A DNA stretch of 64,000 nucleotides from NCBI RefSeq assembly GCF_000284315.1, contig NC_017094.1:248001-312000 (forward strand), in the 5' to 3' direction. This document shows, piece by piece, positions 42,545-51,371 of the stretch (position 1 is its first letter; each line of letters opens with the position of its first letter). The translations under genes were made by a program, and so were the position numbers. The notes below the pieces were generated by a model. That model did not search any database, had not been told where the DNA came from, and was given only the letters and a program-made list of their open reading frames with translations. The DNA comes from Leptospirillum ferrooxidans C2-3 (GTDB taxonomy: Bacteria; Nitrospirota; Leptospirillia; Leptospirillales; Leptospirillaceae).

Positions 42545-42592
42545 CCGGAGAAAAAACATGTTTCCTTTTTCCTGTTTTTCCGGGAAATCAGG

Positions 42593-43114
42593 GTGATTGC
42601 AGGAGTTTCACTCGGAGGAAATCTTCCCGGGTCGAGAATAGCAATTGAAAGATGTCTCTCCAGTATGTTTCAAAGCTCTTTTTTCAGATTGACAGGAATG
42701 TCTTCTTTTGCCCGGACACTGGCTTGGGGAACTCCGGCTCCTTCCTATGACAATGTTGTTGTTGTCGGGGTGACCAGGCTATGTGTTCCGGGTTTTTTTA
42801 ACTGGCTCAATGAACTTGAACGAAAAGTCCCCAGAAGAGGTAAGGGAAGGCTCTGGCCTCGTATCCTGGATATCGACTTTCTTTTTTCCTTTCCTCCATC
42901 ATCCGGTCACCCACCGGATCTGATTCTCCCTCACCATGCGTTGCCATCGCGGGAAACCTTGCGCCATCTTCTTGATGAAGCATCCCGTCAGGCTAGGCTG
43001 CCTTCGGATCTTCGTGACAGTTTATGTGGAACTCTATCGTCCGGTTCTCCCCCCGGGAGCGCTCCGATTGCCAGGCCAGGTGCTTTTTTCTGGAAAAGGG
43101 GGTTTGATCATTGA
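42593..43114 (+). CDS. folK: Hydroxymethyldihydropterin pyrophosphokinase FolK
   Basis: 173 residues from GTG. Motifs are AGVSLGGNLPG at the N-terminus, NWLNELERKVPRRGKGRLWPRILDIDFLF and LILPHHALPSRE, matching the pterin- and ATP-binding residues of HPPK. It makes the pyrophosphorylated pterin for folate synthesis. No ATG is available at this end. Its stop overlaps the TTG of mutY. Confidence 0.88.
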   Translation: MIAGVSLGGNLPGSRIAIERCLSSMFQSSFFRLTGMSSFARTLAWGTPAPSYDNVVVVGVTRLCVPGFFNWLNELERKVPRRGKGRLWPRILDIDFLFSFPPSSGHPPDLILPHHALPSRETLRHLLDEASRQARLPSDLRDSLCGTLSSGSPPGSAPIARPGAFFWKRGFDH

Positions 43115-44214
43115 CTGGAAAAGGACTTTTTCTGGAGACAATCTCCCGGTCGGTTGATCAGGAGGATCTGCTTGCCGGAAGGGCTTCCTTCAATTTTTTG
43201 GAGGCAAGAGACCGGCTTCTGGGATGGTACGGTAATGTTGCGAGAAAGCTGCCGTGGAGGGACCCCATTACCCCCTACAGGGTCTGGGTGTCGGAAATCA
43301 TGTTGCAACAGACGACTGTTTCTGCTGTGGTCGGATATTTTGAGCGTTTTATGGTGCGATTCCCTTCGGTTGATCTTTTGGCAGAGTCTTCGGAGAACGA
43401 TCTCCTGAAACTCTGGGAAGGACTGGGATATTACCAAAGGGCAAGAAATCTCCATCGGGCGGCTAAAATGATCGTGGTTTCCGGTTCGTTTCCCAGAACA
43501 AAAGCGCAGTGGGAACTTTTGCCAGGTATAGGACCGTCCACTGCAGGAGCAATTGCATCGATTGCTTTTGGGGAAAGGGAGCCGATTCTCGATGCGAACG
43601 TTCGTAGGGTCAATCGCCGTCTTTTTCAGTTCATGGATTCCCCTGAAAAAGGAGACAAGCTCGAATATCTCTGGAACATTTCACGAGCGTTTGTCGAATT
43701 GCCGGGAGACTCTCCCGGAGAGGTCAATCAGGCGTTGATGGACCTCGGTGCAACTGTTTGCCGGATCAGGGCTCCCTTGTGTGATGAATGTCCCCTCTCC
43801 TCCCAATGCCTGACGTCCCGTTTTTCTCTTGATTCCAGTTTGCCAATAATGAAAAGAGGTTTCCGAAGGAAGGTCATCAGAACAGCCCTTGTTCTTCCGC
43901 CTGAAAAAGGGCTTACCCTTGTGATCCGCTCGGGAGGACGTTTTTTGGAAGGACTCTGGGATTTTCCCGGGGATGTCATGGATGAAGTGGCTTCTTCAGA
44001 AAAAACAGGGAGGATGATTGGCAGGGTTTCTCATGTTTATACCCATATCGAGGAAGAGGTGTTGATTATCGAAGTGGATGTTCTGCCAACAGGGTCTGAA
44101 AACGCAAGGGTATTCCCCGGAATCGGAGAGGCAAGGGAGGTTCCCCTGACCGGGGCAGCCAAAAAGGTTATGCGCGTTCTTGAGAAACGGGAGTTATTCA
44201 AAACCAATGGATGA
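43111..44214 (+). CDS. mutY: A/G-specific adenine glycosylase MutY
   Basis: 367 residues from TTG overlapping folK. Catalytic Glu62 in VSEIMLQQTTV, helix-hairpin-helix LLPGIGPSTAGAIASIAFG with the following Asp in ILDANVRRV, and the [4Fe-4S] cysteines of CRIRAPLCDECPLSSQC (spacing 6-2-5). The C-terminal part is the NUDIX-like 8-oxoG-recognition domain (LEGLWDFPGD, VSHVYTHIEEEVLIIEV). It removes adenine mispaired with 8-oxoguanine, useful under oxidative, iron-rich conditions. Confidence 0.95.
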   Translation: MTGKGLFLETISRSVDQEDLLAGRASFNFLEARDRLLGWYGNVARKLPWRDPITPYRVWVSEIMLQQTTVSAVVGYFERFMVRFPSVDLLAESSENDLLKLWEGLGYYQRARNLHRAAKMIVVSGSFPRTKAQWELLPGIGPSTAGAIASIAFGEREPILDANVRRVNRRLFQFMDSPEKGDKLEYLWNISRAFVELPGDSPGEVNQALMDLGATVCRIRAPLCDECPLSSQCLTSRFSLDSSLPIMKRGFRRKVIRTALVLPPEKGLTLVIRSGGRFLEGLWDFPGDVMDEVASSEKTGRMIGRVSHVYTHIEEEVLIIEVDVLPTGSENARVFPGIGEAREVPLTGAAKKVMRVLEKRELFKTNG

Positions 44215-45385
44215 CCCTGTCACCGGCTTTATTTCCGGTTCCTTGCCGGTAAGCCTGTCAAGAAGACTTTGGAGAGCTTGCGTTCGCTTTTTGTGGATGA
44301 GCAAATGGTTGTTTCTGCTGATTGCTTTAGGGGTTGTGGGATCCTGTCAGTCGCAGAGCCAGAGTTTCTTGTGGGTTGCCGGTTCCATACCCTCCGGCTC
44401 ACAGCCAACATCCGTTTCCTGCCCGGGGCCATCGACCTGTTTTGTGGTGGGTCAAAACGGCCTGATCCTCTTGACCCAGAACGGTGGACTGACCTATCAG
44501 CCACTGGATTTTGTCAACGGAGGATTTGCTCTTGCCAACTTCAACCTGACATCGATCAGTTGTCCCTCGACCCTGATCTGCTACATTGTCGGAAATCAGG
44601 GATTGATCGCCCAGACACTTGATGGAGGGGCCACCTTTCAGGTCACCAATGAAACGGTCAATGGTAACCTGACCTTGAACTCCGTCAGCTGCCAGACGGT
44701 AACGACTCCTGCCTGTGTTGCGGTTGGAAGCAACAATTCAATGTATATCCTGCCGATCCTTTCCGGGGCATGGACGGCTGTCCTGAATTCCTCATCGTCC
44801 GGTGTCGGACCTGCCAACTATGGACAGGTGGCGATTTCTGGCTCAACCATTTTGATCTCGGCTCAAACGACATCCGGGCAGGGTATTCCCGGACTGGTGG
44901 TTTCCTCCGATTCCGGGGTGACTTTCCAGTTTTCACCCATTTCCCAGGCAGATGCCCCCCAGGGTATCAGCGGAGTGGCGTGCCAGCTGTCAGGGACCTG
45001 CATCGCTGTGGGACCCGGAGCCGTCCTTCAGAGCCAGCTGTCGACCTTGTCCTGGTATCCTGTCGCGATTCCCCAGAGCTTCTCCCAGCAGGCGGGATTC
45101 CTTCAGGAAGTTTCTCCGGATCCTTCCGGAAGCTTCTGGTTGACTGGATCATCCGGAACCCTTATCTATCTCTCGAATGGTGTCTCTCAGACATCGACGG
45201 GAAATGGTCTCTGGATATTCGAACTGCAAACCCTTCCTGGTTCCGGAATTTCCGAGACCGTTGGCCAAGTGGGTTGCTCAGGATCTTACTCCTGTATTGC
45301 AGCGGTCTATTCCCTCTCCGTCAATGGCTCGGTTTATGAAACCGGTGCCCAGATTTCAGGACAGTCGAGCCTCCAGACCCCATAA
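44207..45385 (+). CDS. Secreted repeat lipoprotein (YCF48/beta-propeller-like)
   Basis: About 392 residues from ATG 44207, which overlaps mutY by eight bases. An internal ATG at 44297 (MSKWLFLLIALGVVGSC) would place a lipobox ideally, so the true start is uncertain. The mature part has repeats of the kind SVSCPGPSTCFVVGQNGLILLTQNGG and SISCPSTLICYIVGNQGLIAQTLDGG, like YCF48/BNR propeller blades with paired cysteines that may form disulphides. Composition is serine-, glycine- and threonine-rich. Export to the outer membrane or surface is expected; the function is unknown. Confidence 0.75.
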   Translation: MDDPVTGFISGSLPVSLSRRLWRACVRFLWMSKWLFLLIALGVVGSCQSQSQSFLWVAGSIPSGSQPTSVSCPGPSTCFVVGQNGLILLTQNGGLTYQPLDFVNGGFALANFNLTSISCPSTLICYIVGNQGLIAQTLDGGATFQVTNETVNGNLTLNSVSCQTVTTPACVAVGSNNSMYILPILSGAWTAVLNSSSSGVGPANYGQVAISGSTILISAQTTSGQGIPGLVVSSDSGVTFQFSPISQADAPQGISGVACQLSGTCIAVGPGAVLQSQLSTLSWYPVAIPQSFSQQAGFLQEVSPDPSGSFWLTGSSGTLIYLSNGVSQTSTGNGLWIFELQTLPGSGISETVGQVGCSGSYSCIAAVYSLSVNGSVYETGAQISGQSSLQTP

Positions 45386-45482
45386 ATTTGATAAAAGTAT
45401 GTGTTGTTCGTATGCTTGTACCGTTTCTTCTGGGCCGCTGACTCCCAGAACCAGGTTCACAATCAAAAATGAGGAGACGGAG

Positions 45483-46025
45483 ATGTTCAACAAAACCAAA
45501 ACATGGATTTCCGCGGGTATGCTTGTTGTTTTTATGGGAGTCCTTTCCGGATGTTATGGGCAATATGCCCTGGTTCATCTGCTTTATAAATCCAACGGGA
45601 CGATCGAGAACAAGTGGGCCCGGTCCGGTGTGAATGCCCTTTTGATCATTTTCCCCGTGTATGCGATTGCAGGTCTGGGTGATGTCATTATCTTCAACAC
45701 GATCGAGTTCTGGTCCGGAAAAAATCCGATTACAAACTCCCCATCGGTTTCTGGTAAGGCCGATATTCCGCAAAACGGGATGAGGGCGGAAACGACGAAA
45801 TCCGGAAATCATGTCGTTTTGGCATGGCACTACAGCCAGTCAAGGAAATCTCTGGTCGCCCTTTCGGTTACAAGACCTTCCACTGGAGCGCCTGTCGTCA
45901 AGCTTTATCGTTCCCATGCTGTTGACTCTCAGGTGATGGGAGCCGGGGCACATGTGACGGAGACCACCTTCAATGCCGGTCATATGTCCTCAAGAGTTGT
46001 GACGGGACTTCCAGGAACGATCTAG
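45483..46025 (+). CDS. DUF3332-family lipoprotein
   Basis: 180 residues. Signal peptide with lipobox GVLSGC (MFNKTKTWISAGMLVVFMG region), followed by YGQYALVHLLYKSNGTIENKWARSGVNALLIIFPVYAIAGLGDVIIFNTIEFWSGKNPI, which matches the DUF3332 pattern. It is preceded by GGAGACGGAG. A hydrophobic stretch in the middle could be a membrane helix. The function of the family is not known. A strong terminator follows. Confidence 0.8.
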   Translation: MFNKTKTWISAGMLVVFMGVLSGCYGQYALVHLLYKSNGTIENKWARSGVNALLIIFPVYAIAGLGDVIIFNTIEFWSGKNPITNSPSVSGKADIPQNGMRAETTKSGNHVVLAWHYSQSRKSLVALSVTRPSTGAPVVKLYRSHAVDSQVMGAGAHVTETTFNAGHMSSRVVTGLPGTI

Positions 46026-46057
46026 TGACCTGTTAGGAAGATCATTCATGCGGTGTT

Positions 46058-46087
46058 AAGGGGGCAGTAATGCCCCCTTGTTTCTTT
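46058..46087. terminator. Bidirectional terminator between convergent genes
   Basis: AAGGGGGCA and TGCCCCCTT form a perfect 9-bp stem with loop GTAA, followed on the plus strand by GTTTCTTT. On the minus strand the stem comes just after the YtxH gene stop, so it may end both transcripts. Confidence 0.8.
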
Positions 46088-46376
46088 ACTCTTCCGTTGG
46101 GGGAGAAGACGGTCCCGGCGGATTTTCGGTCAATGTATTGATGAATGCTTCCCAACCGGCTTTCAACGCTTTTTTGGTCTGATGTTCGGTCTGGACCATT
46201 TCTGTCCGGATTTCTCCTTCTCGCAGTCCTTCGACTGTTTCCTGTGCAAGGGATCGGGCTTTTTTGCGGGCTTCCGGAAGGAAGAGGACCACTGCCGCTG
46301 CCCCGGCAAGTGTCCCTGCGACAAAAAACAAAAGGGCATGGGAGGATGAACTCTGGGAATCGGTTTTGTCGCTCAA
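46086..46376 (-). CDS. YtxH-domain membrane protein
   Basis: 96 residues: polar head, one membrane helix (LLFFVAGTLAGAAAVVLFLP) and a charged amphipathic tail beginning EARKKARSLAQETVEGLREG, typical of YtxH-like gas-vesicle/stress proteins of unknown role. Its start overlaps the stop of the next minus-strand gene (ATGA), indicating co-translation. Confidence 0.7.
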   Translation of the reverse strand: MSDKTDSQSSSSHALLFFVAGTLAGAAAVVLFLPEARKKARSLAQETVEGLREGEIRTEMVQTEHQTKKALKAGWEAFINTLTENPPGPSSPPTEE

Positions 46377-46801
46377 CTGTTTTCTCCTTTGCTTTCATGT
46401 TTTGGTGGAGATGGTTGTCCGTTGGGGTTTTTGTAAGCCATGACGGCATTCTTGAGAGCGTGTCCAATCGTTGTTGCCTTTTGAATCATGTTTCCGATCG
46501 ACGAGACCCGGCTGAAAAGGGAAAAAAGATGTTCAGCTGCTGGTCTGTCGAGACTTTCTTTAATGGACTCGATCCACTGGGTTACCCTCTCTGTGTCACG
46601 AAGGATCCCTGAAAGATGGTGAAGGACTGGGAGAGATGATCTGGAAAGCTCTTTTGCGGCTGTCTCAAGTGTCGAAAGAAAAAGAATGATCCGGTAAACA
46701 AGGATACCTGTCATGACCAGAAAAATCGCCACGCCGATCAGTATTCCTTCCTGGAAGGAGCTTAGGCCGGAGGGAACTTGTTGGATGCCTGCTGTAGTCA
46801 T
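46373..46801 (-). CDS. DUF948-like membrane protein
   Basis: About 142 residues from the ATG at 46801; an ATG at 46852 would give 159. One N-terminal membrane helix (GILIGVAIFLVMTGILVYRIILFL) and a long amphipathic helical part (STLETAAKELSRSSLPVLHHLSGILRDTERVTQWIESIKE) of the DUF948 kind. Gene pairs of DUF948 and YtxH proteins are common; their function is unknown. Divergent from the ABC permease. Confidence 0.65.
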   Translation of the reverse strand: MTTAGIQQVPSGLSSFQEGILIGVAIFLVMTGILVYRIILFLSTLETAAKELSRSSLPVLHHLSGILRDTERVTQWIESIKESLDRPAAEHLFSLFSRVSSIGNMIQKATTIGHALKNAVMAYKNPNGQPSPPKHESKGENS

Positions 46802-46872
46802 GAATCCTCCAGTATTCAGGATTTTTATGGGATTGATTTTTGATTCTTCCATGATTGAAACTCTAAATCAAT

Positions 46873-48651
46873 TTGTACTTCCTGAAAATGAAAGCCGTCA
46901 TCCTTGTTTCCTGTTCGGGAGAGCATGCTTTGTCACCTAGGATTCGATCCAATGCTGTTATGGCAGGTGCTCTGATTGTTCTGACTTTGCTGAGCTGGAT
47001 CTTGTTCAGGCACCATATCCTCCTTCAGGGTGGACAGATTGAAAAGGCCGAGATCTCGGCTTTACCGAAAGATCTTGCCCTTTCAGTCCTGAGACTTCTT
47101 GGCGGCTATCTGATTTCCCTAGTCTTTGCCTATTGCTACGGTCTTCTGACGGCGTTGACTCCCTGGGGTGAACGATATCTCCTTCCTGTTCTGGACATCC
47201 TTCAGTCCATTCCCATCCTCGGGTTTTTTCCGGCGGTGGTTTTTGTCCTGGCTCATCTTTTTTCCAATCCGCTCCATGGTGTGGAGCTTGCGAGTATGGT
47301 CCTGATTGCGACGAGTATGGCATGGAACATGGCGTTTGCCGTTTTTGAATCCATCAGGACCGCTCCTCATGAGTTTTCCGAGCTGATGAGGCAGATCCAG
47401 GCTCCATGGTGGATCAGGCTTTCAAGGTATTTGATTCCGGTAACGATTCCAAAGATGGTTTATAATTCCATCCTGTCCTGGGCACAGGGATGGTATTTTC
47501 TGATCGCCTGCGAAATGATCTCCCTTGGTTCTGTCCACTATCAGCTTCAGGGGTTGGGAAGCTTCCTGGTGTCGGCAACCGCTTCCGGGAGTATGGGGCT
47601 TGCGATACTCGGAATACTGACATTGATCGTATCGGTGGTCCTGTTCGACTTTTTTCTGTTTCGGCCCGTTATGGTATGGGCGGAGCGATTCAGGATCGAG
47701 CAGAACTCATCATCCTTTGACAGGGTCGAATCCCCTTTTCGGGATTTCCTGATGGATGCGACGATTCTCGAGCAACCAAGAAAGTTTTTGGGAAAAATGC
47801 GCTCGTTTTTTTCCGATGCTATGGACCGCCGGTTCTTCCAGCTTGAGTCCTATGGAAGAAAGATGGAAGGAAAATCTCCGGGGGGAATGCGGATCTTTTC
47901 CAGGGCCCTGCCGGCCCTTTCCGTCATTTTTGTTGGTTTTCTGGGGGCATTGGCTGTCCGTTCCCTTTTTCGGGAGCTCTCCAGGGGGATTCCATGGAGT
48001 GGTCTTTCAGAGCTTCCTCTGGATCTTCTTTTTTCCATTTTTAGACTCTTGGCAGGGTATTTTCTCTCCCTCTTGTGGACGGTTCCGCTTGCCTACATGG
48101 TTTTTCGCTTTCCCAGACTTCACAGGACAGTCATGCCGGTGGCCCAGATCATGGCATCTGTTCCGGCAACCGCTCTTTTTCCCTTTATCATCGTACTGGT
48201 CGTCAGGACAACCAACAGCATGAATCTGGCATCGATCATCCTGTTACTGTCCGGGATGCAGTGGTATCTTCTATTCAACCTTCTTGCCGGGGTCGGATCA
48301 TTTCCTGCCGAGATGCGGGAAGTCTCCCAGACACTTGGACTGTCCGGGATGATTTTTATCAGGAAGGTTTTCCTGCCCTTCCTGTATCCGTCATTGCTGA
48401 CCGGTTCCATCACGGCGTTCGGGGGTGGGTGGAATGCATTGATCGTCGCCGAATATGTGGTGTATGACAATAAGGATTATGGAGTCAGGGGAATCGGGGC
48501 TTTTTTGGACCGGGCAACATACCATTCGGGAAATGAAATTTTGGTGGTCGCGTCACTTTTATTGATGACTGGAGTCGTTGTCATGCTCAATCGCCTGTTC
48601 TGGACACCGCTGTATGAACGGGTGACCAATAAATATGGTTATCATGGCTGA
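46873..48651 (+). CDS. Double-length ABC transporter permease (NitT/TauT-like)
   Basis: 592 residues made of two binding-protein-dependent permease domains in one chain, each with about six membrane helices. The EAA loops sit at about 165-195 ([32 protein letters not shown]) and 485-515 ([33 protein letters not shown]). The family resembles nitrate/sulfonate/bicarbonate permeases. The start is uncertain: TTG at 46873 or ATG at 46888, neither with a good ribosome site. The stop overlaps the ATPase gene. Substrate cannot be inferred. Confidence 0.85.
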   Translation: MYFLKMKAVILVSCSGEHALSPRIRSNAVMAGALIVLTLLSWILFRHHILLQGGQIEKAEISALPKDLALSVLRLLGGYLISLVFAYCYGLLTALTPWGERYLLPVLDILQSIPILGFFPAVVFVLAHLFSNPLHGVELASMVLIATSMAWNMAFAVFESIRTAPHEFSELMRQIQAPWWIRLSRYLIPVTIPKMVYNSILSWAQGWYFLIACEMISLGSVHYQLQGLGSFLVSATASGSMGLAILGILTLIVSVVLFDFFLFRPVMVWAERFRIEQNSSSFDRVESPFRDFLMDATILEQPRKFLGKMRSFFSDAMDRRFFQLESYGRKMEGKSPGGMRIFSRALPALSVIFVGFLGALAVRSLFRELSRGIPWSGLSELPLDLLFSIFRLLAGYFLSLLWTVPLAYMVFRFPRLHRTVMPVAQIMASVPATALFPFIIVLVVRTTNSMNLASIILLLSGMQWYLLFNLLAGVGSFPAEMREVSQTLGLSGMIFIRKVFLPFLYPSLLTGSITAFGGGWNALIVAEYVVYDNKDYGVRGIGAFLDRATYHSGNEILVVASLLLMTGVVVMLNRLFWTPLYERVTNKYGYHG

Positions 48652-49399
48652 ACCGTTTCTTGAACTGTCGATGATTTCCCAGGAATTTCTGGAAGAGGGC
48701 CGCAACAATCTCGCCATTCGGGATCTCTCCCTATCGATTGACGAGGGGGAGTTTGTTTCGATTGTGGGCCCTTCCGGTTGCGGGAAAAGTACCCTACTCA
48801 GGATTTTGCAGGGACTGATCTCCCCCACGCGGGGTGAGGTTCTCTACAGGGGCAGCCCATCCCTAGGTGTCAATGGAGACATGGGGATGGTTTTTCAGGG
48901 ATTCGCGCTGTTCCCATGGATGACGGTTCGGGAAAACGTTGGAATCGGTCTTGTTGCCCAGGGGCTGCCCAAGTCCGAAATCTCCCGAAGCGTTGCTTTC
49001 TACATTGACAAGGTGGGGCTTGAAGGGTACGAGGAAGCTTATCCAAGGGAACTTTCCGGAGGAATGAAACAGAGGGTCGGGATCGCCCGGGCCCTGTGTA
49101 TGGAGCCAGCGATCCTTTTGATGGACGAGCCCTTTTCCAATCTGGATGCATTGACGAGCCTCACTCTCAGGGATGAGGTACTGATGCTTTGGCAGGACCC
49201 TGAGATGTCTGTCCGGACAATCATCATGGTGACTCATATCATTGAAGAGGCGATATTGATGTCCGACAGGGTCGTTGTTCTTTCGCGAAGGCCAACGCAT
49301 GTTGTGGAGGAGATCTCGGTCGACCTCCGGCGGCCAAGGGATCGGCGCCATCCCGACTTTGACCGGCTGTCGGACCGGATCTTTTCCCTGATTTCCTGA
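48635..49399 (+). CDS. ABC transporter ATP-binding protein (SsuB/NrtD-like)
   Basis: 254 residues. Walker [11 protein letters not shown]-loop [10 protein letters not shown], signature [15 protein letters not shown], Walker [13 protein letters not shown] and the switch histidine VTHIIEEA. It closely resembles the NitT/TauT ATPase group. It overlaps the permease gene by 17 bases. A second start (ATG 48644) gives MAEPFLEL. The C-terminal AAA-associated domain that some of these ATPases carry is encoded separately by the next gene. Confidence 0.93.
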   Translation: MVIMAEPFLELSMISQEFLEEGRNNLAIRDLSLSIDEGEFVSIVGPSGCGKSTLLRILQGLISPTRGEVLYRGSPSLGVNGDMGMVFQGFALFPWMTVRENVGIGLVAQGLPKSEISRSVAFYIDKVGLEGYEEAYPRELSGGMKQRVGIARALCMEPAILLMDEPFSNLDALTSLTLRDEVLMLWQDPEMSVRTIIMVTHIIEEAILMSDRVVVLSRRPTHVVEEISVDLRRPRDRRHPDFDRLSDRIFSLIS

Positions 49400-49503
49400 A
49401 AGATTTTTGTTTTCGTATGGATGGACAAGTTTTTTGATGTCTCGAAAAGAGACGCATCCGCCTCCATTGGGGAGACGGTTTTTACCATTTTGAAGGAGGT
49501 TTT

Positions 49504-49983
49504 ATGGAAGGGGATCCCGATTCGCATCCGGGTATGAGTCGAATCGTAGGACTTTTAAAGGTCCTTGATCAGAATGGAGGGGAAGAGGACCTCTATCAGC
49601 TTGGCGTGGATCTTCATCTTGAGCTCGGGGAAGAGCTGCAGCTCGTTCGGGCGGCGGAGTCACTGGGGTTCGTTCTGACACCCGGATCAGCAATCATTCT
49701 GACCAAGATCGGTCGGGATTTGATTGGTGCCGATATCAATGGGAGAAAGAAGCTCTTCAGGGAAAGGATTCTGACGTTGCCTCTCTTTCAGCTGGTCGCC
49801 AAATGGCTGGAAGGGGAGAAGGAAGGACTTCCTGCTGATGAGGTCCGCCAAAGGATTGCGGAAGCTTTTCCCGGAGAAGATCCCCATATGAGCTTTTTAT
49901 TGCTGGTGAACTGGGGACGATACTCGGAGCTTTTCGGGTATCGGGCAGATCGGGAGGAAATCTATCTCGACAGGGGGGATTAA
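49504..49983 (+). CDS. Stand-alone AAA-associated C-terminal domain protein
   Basis: 159 residues preceded by GAAGGAGG. The fold matches the AAA_assoc_C domain found at the C-terminus of some nitrate/sulfonate-type ABC ATPases (SRIVGLLKVLDQNGGEEDLYQLGVDLHLELGEELQLVRAAESLGFVLTPGSAIILTKIGRDLI, then LPLFQLVAKWLEGE and LLLVNWGRYSELFGYR). It probably regulates the ATPase encoded 100 bases upstream, possibly as a winged-helix-like sensor. Confidence 0.75.
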   Translation: MEGDPDSHPGMSRIVGLLKVLDQNGGEEDLYQLGVDLHLELGEELQLVRAAESLGFVLTPGSAIILTKIGRDLIGADINGRKKLFRERILTLPLFQLVAKWLEGEKEGLPADEVRQRIAEAFPGEDPHMSFLLLVNWGRYSELFGYRADREEIYLDRGD

Positions 49984-50075
49984 ACTGGGGGTGCACGATC
50001 GTCGGATTAGAAAATCCTGGGAAGATGTTTTCGGGGGACTCCTTTTTGTCAGGGAGAAGTGAAACCTGTTTTTTG

Positions 50076-50312
50076 TTAGGATGTTTCCTCATCCATTTTT
50101 TTCCGTTTGGCTTTGAGAAGTTCTATGTGTTTTTCAAGGGCCAGAATTTCTTCGTCGAGCTGTTTTTTCCTCAGGTGCAGAGGAGGAAGTTCGGCTTTTT
50201 GGCGCATCAGGGCGTGTTTTCTGTCCCTTGACCAGAGAATGATGCCGGCAAGGGTCACAAGGGAAAGAATAACCGTTGCCACGGTAAACATCCGGAACAG
50301 GTCATTATTCAT
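50076..50312 (-). CDS. Small membrane-anchored coiled-coil protein
   Basis: 78 residues: an N-terminal membrane helix (FTVATVILSLVTLAGIILW) and a charged coiled coil (LRKKQLDEEILALEKHIELLKAKRKKMDEE). No family recognised. It is divergent from dprA and convergent with the ABC operon. The regular heptads support it being a real gene. Confidence 0.6.
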   Translation of the reverse strand: MNNDLFRMFTVATVILSLVTLAGIILWSRDRKHALMRQKAELPPLHLRKKQLDEEILALEKHIELLKAKRKKMDEETS

Positions 50313-50356
50313 TCGGACCTCCCAAAGAGCATTCTTGATCCTCTCAAAACGTTCCC

Positions 50357-51295
50357 ATGGTGGTTGAAAACTTGTCTCATACAGAACCTCCCCATCTTAA
50401 TGCCCGAAAGATCAAAGCTCAAGGGACTTCTAGAAGCGAGCAAGAGATTTTTTATCTGGCGCAGAGTCTTTTTCGCCTGGACCACCTGGGCAAGCAGAAA
50501 ACCCCCCACCTCCTTTCCAGAACATTTCGGGAAGGTTTGTTTTTCGAGGAGGAGTTTCGCTCCAAAACGAATTTTTGGCGGGAAAAGGCGCTGGTTGTTC
50601 TTGACAAGTGCGAACAACTGGGGTTAAAGATGATCACTGTCGGAACGGGTTACCCGCCCCTTCTGGAAAAGCTTTCTGATCCCCCCAAGGCCTTTTTTGT
50701 TCAGGGAGAGATTTCTTCCCTCTTTCACCCGTCCATTGCAATGATCGGATCTCGTGATGCACCATCTGTTGCCCTGGAAAGTTTCTCACGGTTGTCGGGA
50801 GATATAGCGCGCTTTGGGCTGTCGATCGTTTCGGGACTCGCGGCAGGAATGGATGGCGCAGCCCACAGGGGGGCCCTCGATGCGGGCGGGCTGACGGTTG
50901 CGGTTGTCGGGTGCGGTCTGGATCGGGTATATCCTCCTGCCAACAGACGCTTGGCCCAGGACATTCTTGACGGGGGAGGGGCTCTGGTGAGTGAATATCC
51001 TCCAGGAGATCCTCCTTCAGCTTGGCACTTTCCTTTCAGGAACAGGATTATCGCAGGCCTTTCGGCCGGAGCTGTCTGCGGTGTGCATAGACGATTTTCG
51101 GGAACGTCCATCACTGTGAGGGTTGCTGTTGAGGAAAACCGGGATTTGTTCGTATTTTTTGATGAACAATCCGGAGGTGCTTTTGATGGTCCACTGCACT
51201 TGATGGAGCAGGGAGCCCGAAGAGTTTATGATGCGGAGGATATTATCCTCGGCCTGGGTGGAAGACTTCCGGTCGGGGAAGCGGATCTTTTCTAA
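50357..51295 (+). CDS. dprA: DNA-processing protein DprA-like
   Basis: 312 residues. The N-terminal part is a SAM-like helical region; the Rossmann-like DprA domain has ITVGTGYPPLLEKLSDPPKAFFVQG, IAMIGSRDAPSVALE, SIVSGLAAGMDGAAHRGALDAGG, AVVGCGLDRVYPPANRRLAQDI, LVSEYPPGDPP and FPFRNRIIAGLS. It loads RecA on incoming single-stranded DNA in transformation. After GLS the usual VVEA and SGSLITA motifs are replaced (GAVCGVHRRFSGTSITVRVA) and the AVPG turn is VFFDE, so this copy is divergent. Confidence 0.88.
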   Translation: MVVENLSHTEPPHLNARKIKAQGTSRSEQEIFYLAQSLFRLDHLGKQKTPHLLSRTFREGLFFEEEFRSKTNFWREKALVVLDKCEQLGLKMITVGTGYPPLLEKLSDPPKAFFVQGEISSLFHPSIAMIGSRDAPSVALESFSRLSGDIARFGLSIVSGLAAGMDGAAHRGALDAGGLTVAVVGCGLDRVYPPANRRLAQDILDGGGALVSEYPPGDPPSAWHFPFRNRIIAGLSAGAVCGVHRRFSGTSITVRVAVEENRDLFVFFDEQSGGAFDGPLHLMEQGARRVYDAEDIILGLGGRLPVGEADLF

Positions 51296-51371
51296 TACCT
51301 GATGGATGGGACTGTCGGATGGGTTCCAGAGTGGGTTGGCCAATGTTTGAAGGTACTGTCTAAGGGGAAAA

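Noticed and set aside
42545-42583. Possible hairpin between dapL and folK
   Set aside because: Pairing of CCGGAGAAAAA with TTTTTCCGG is imperfect and the loop is long; not convincing as a terminator.
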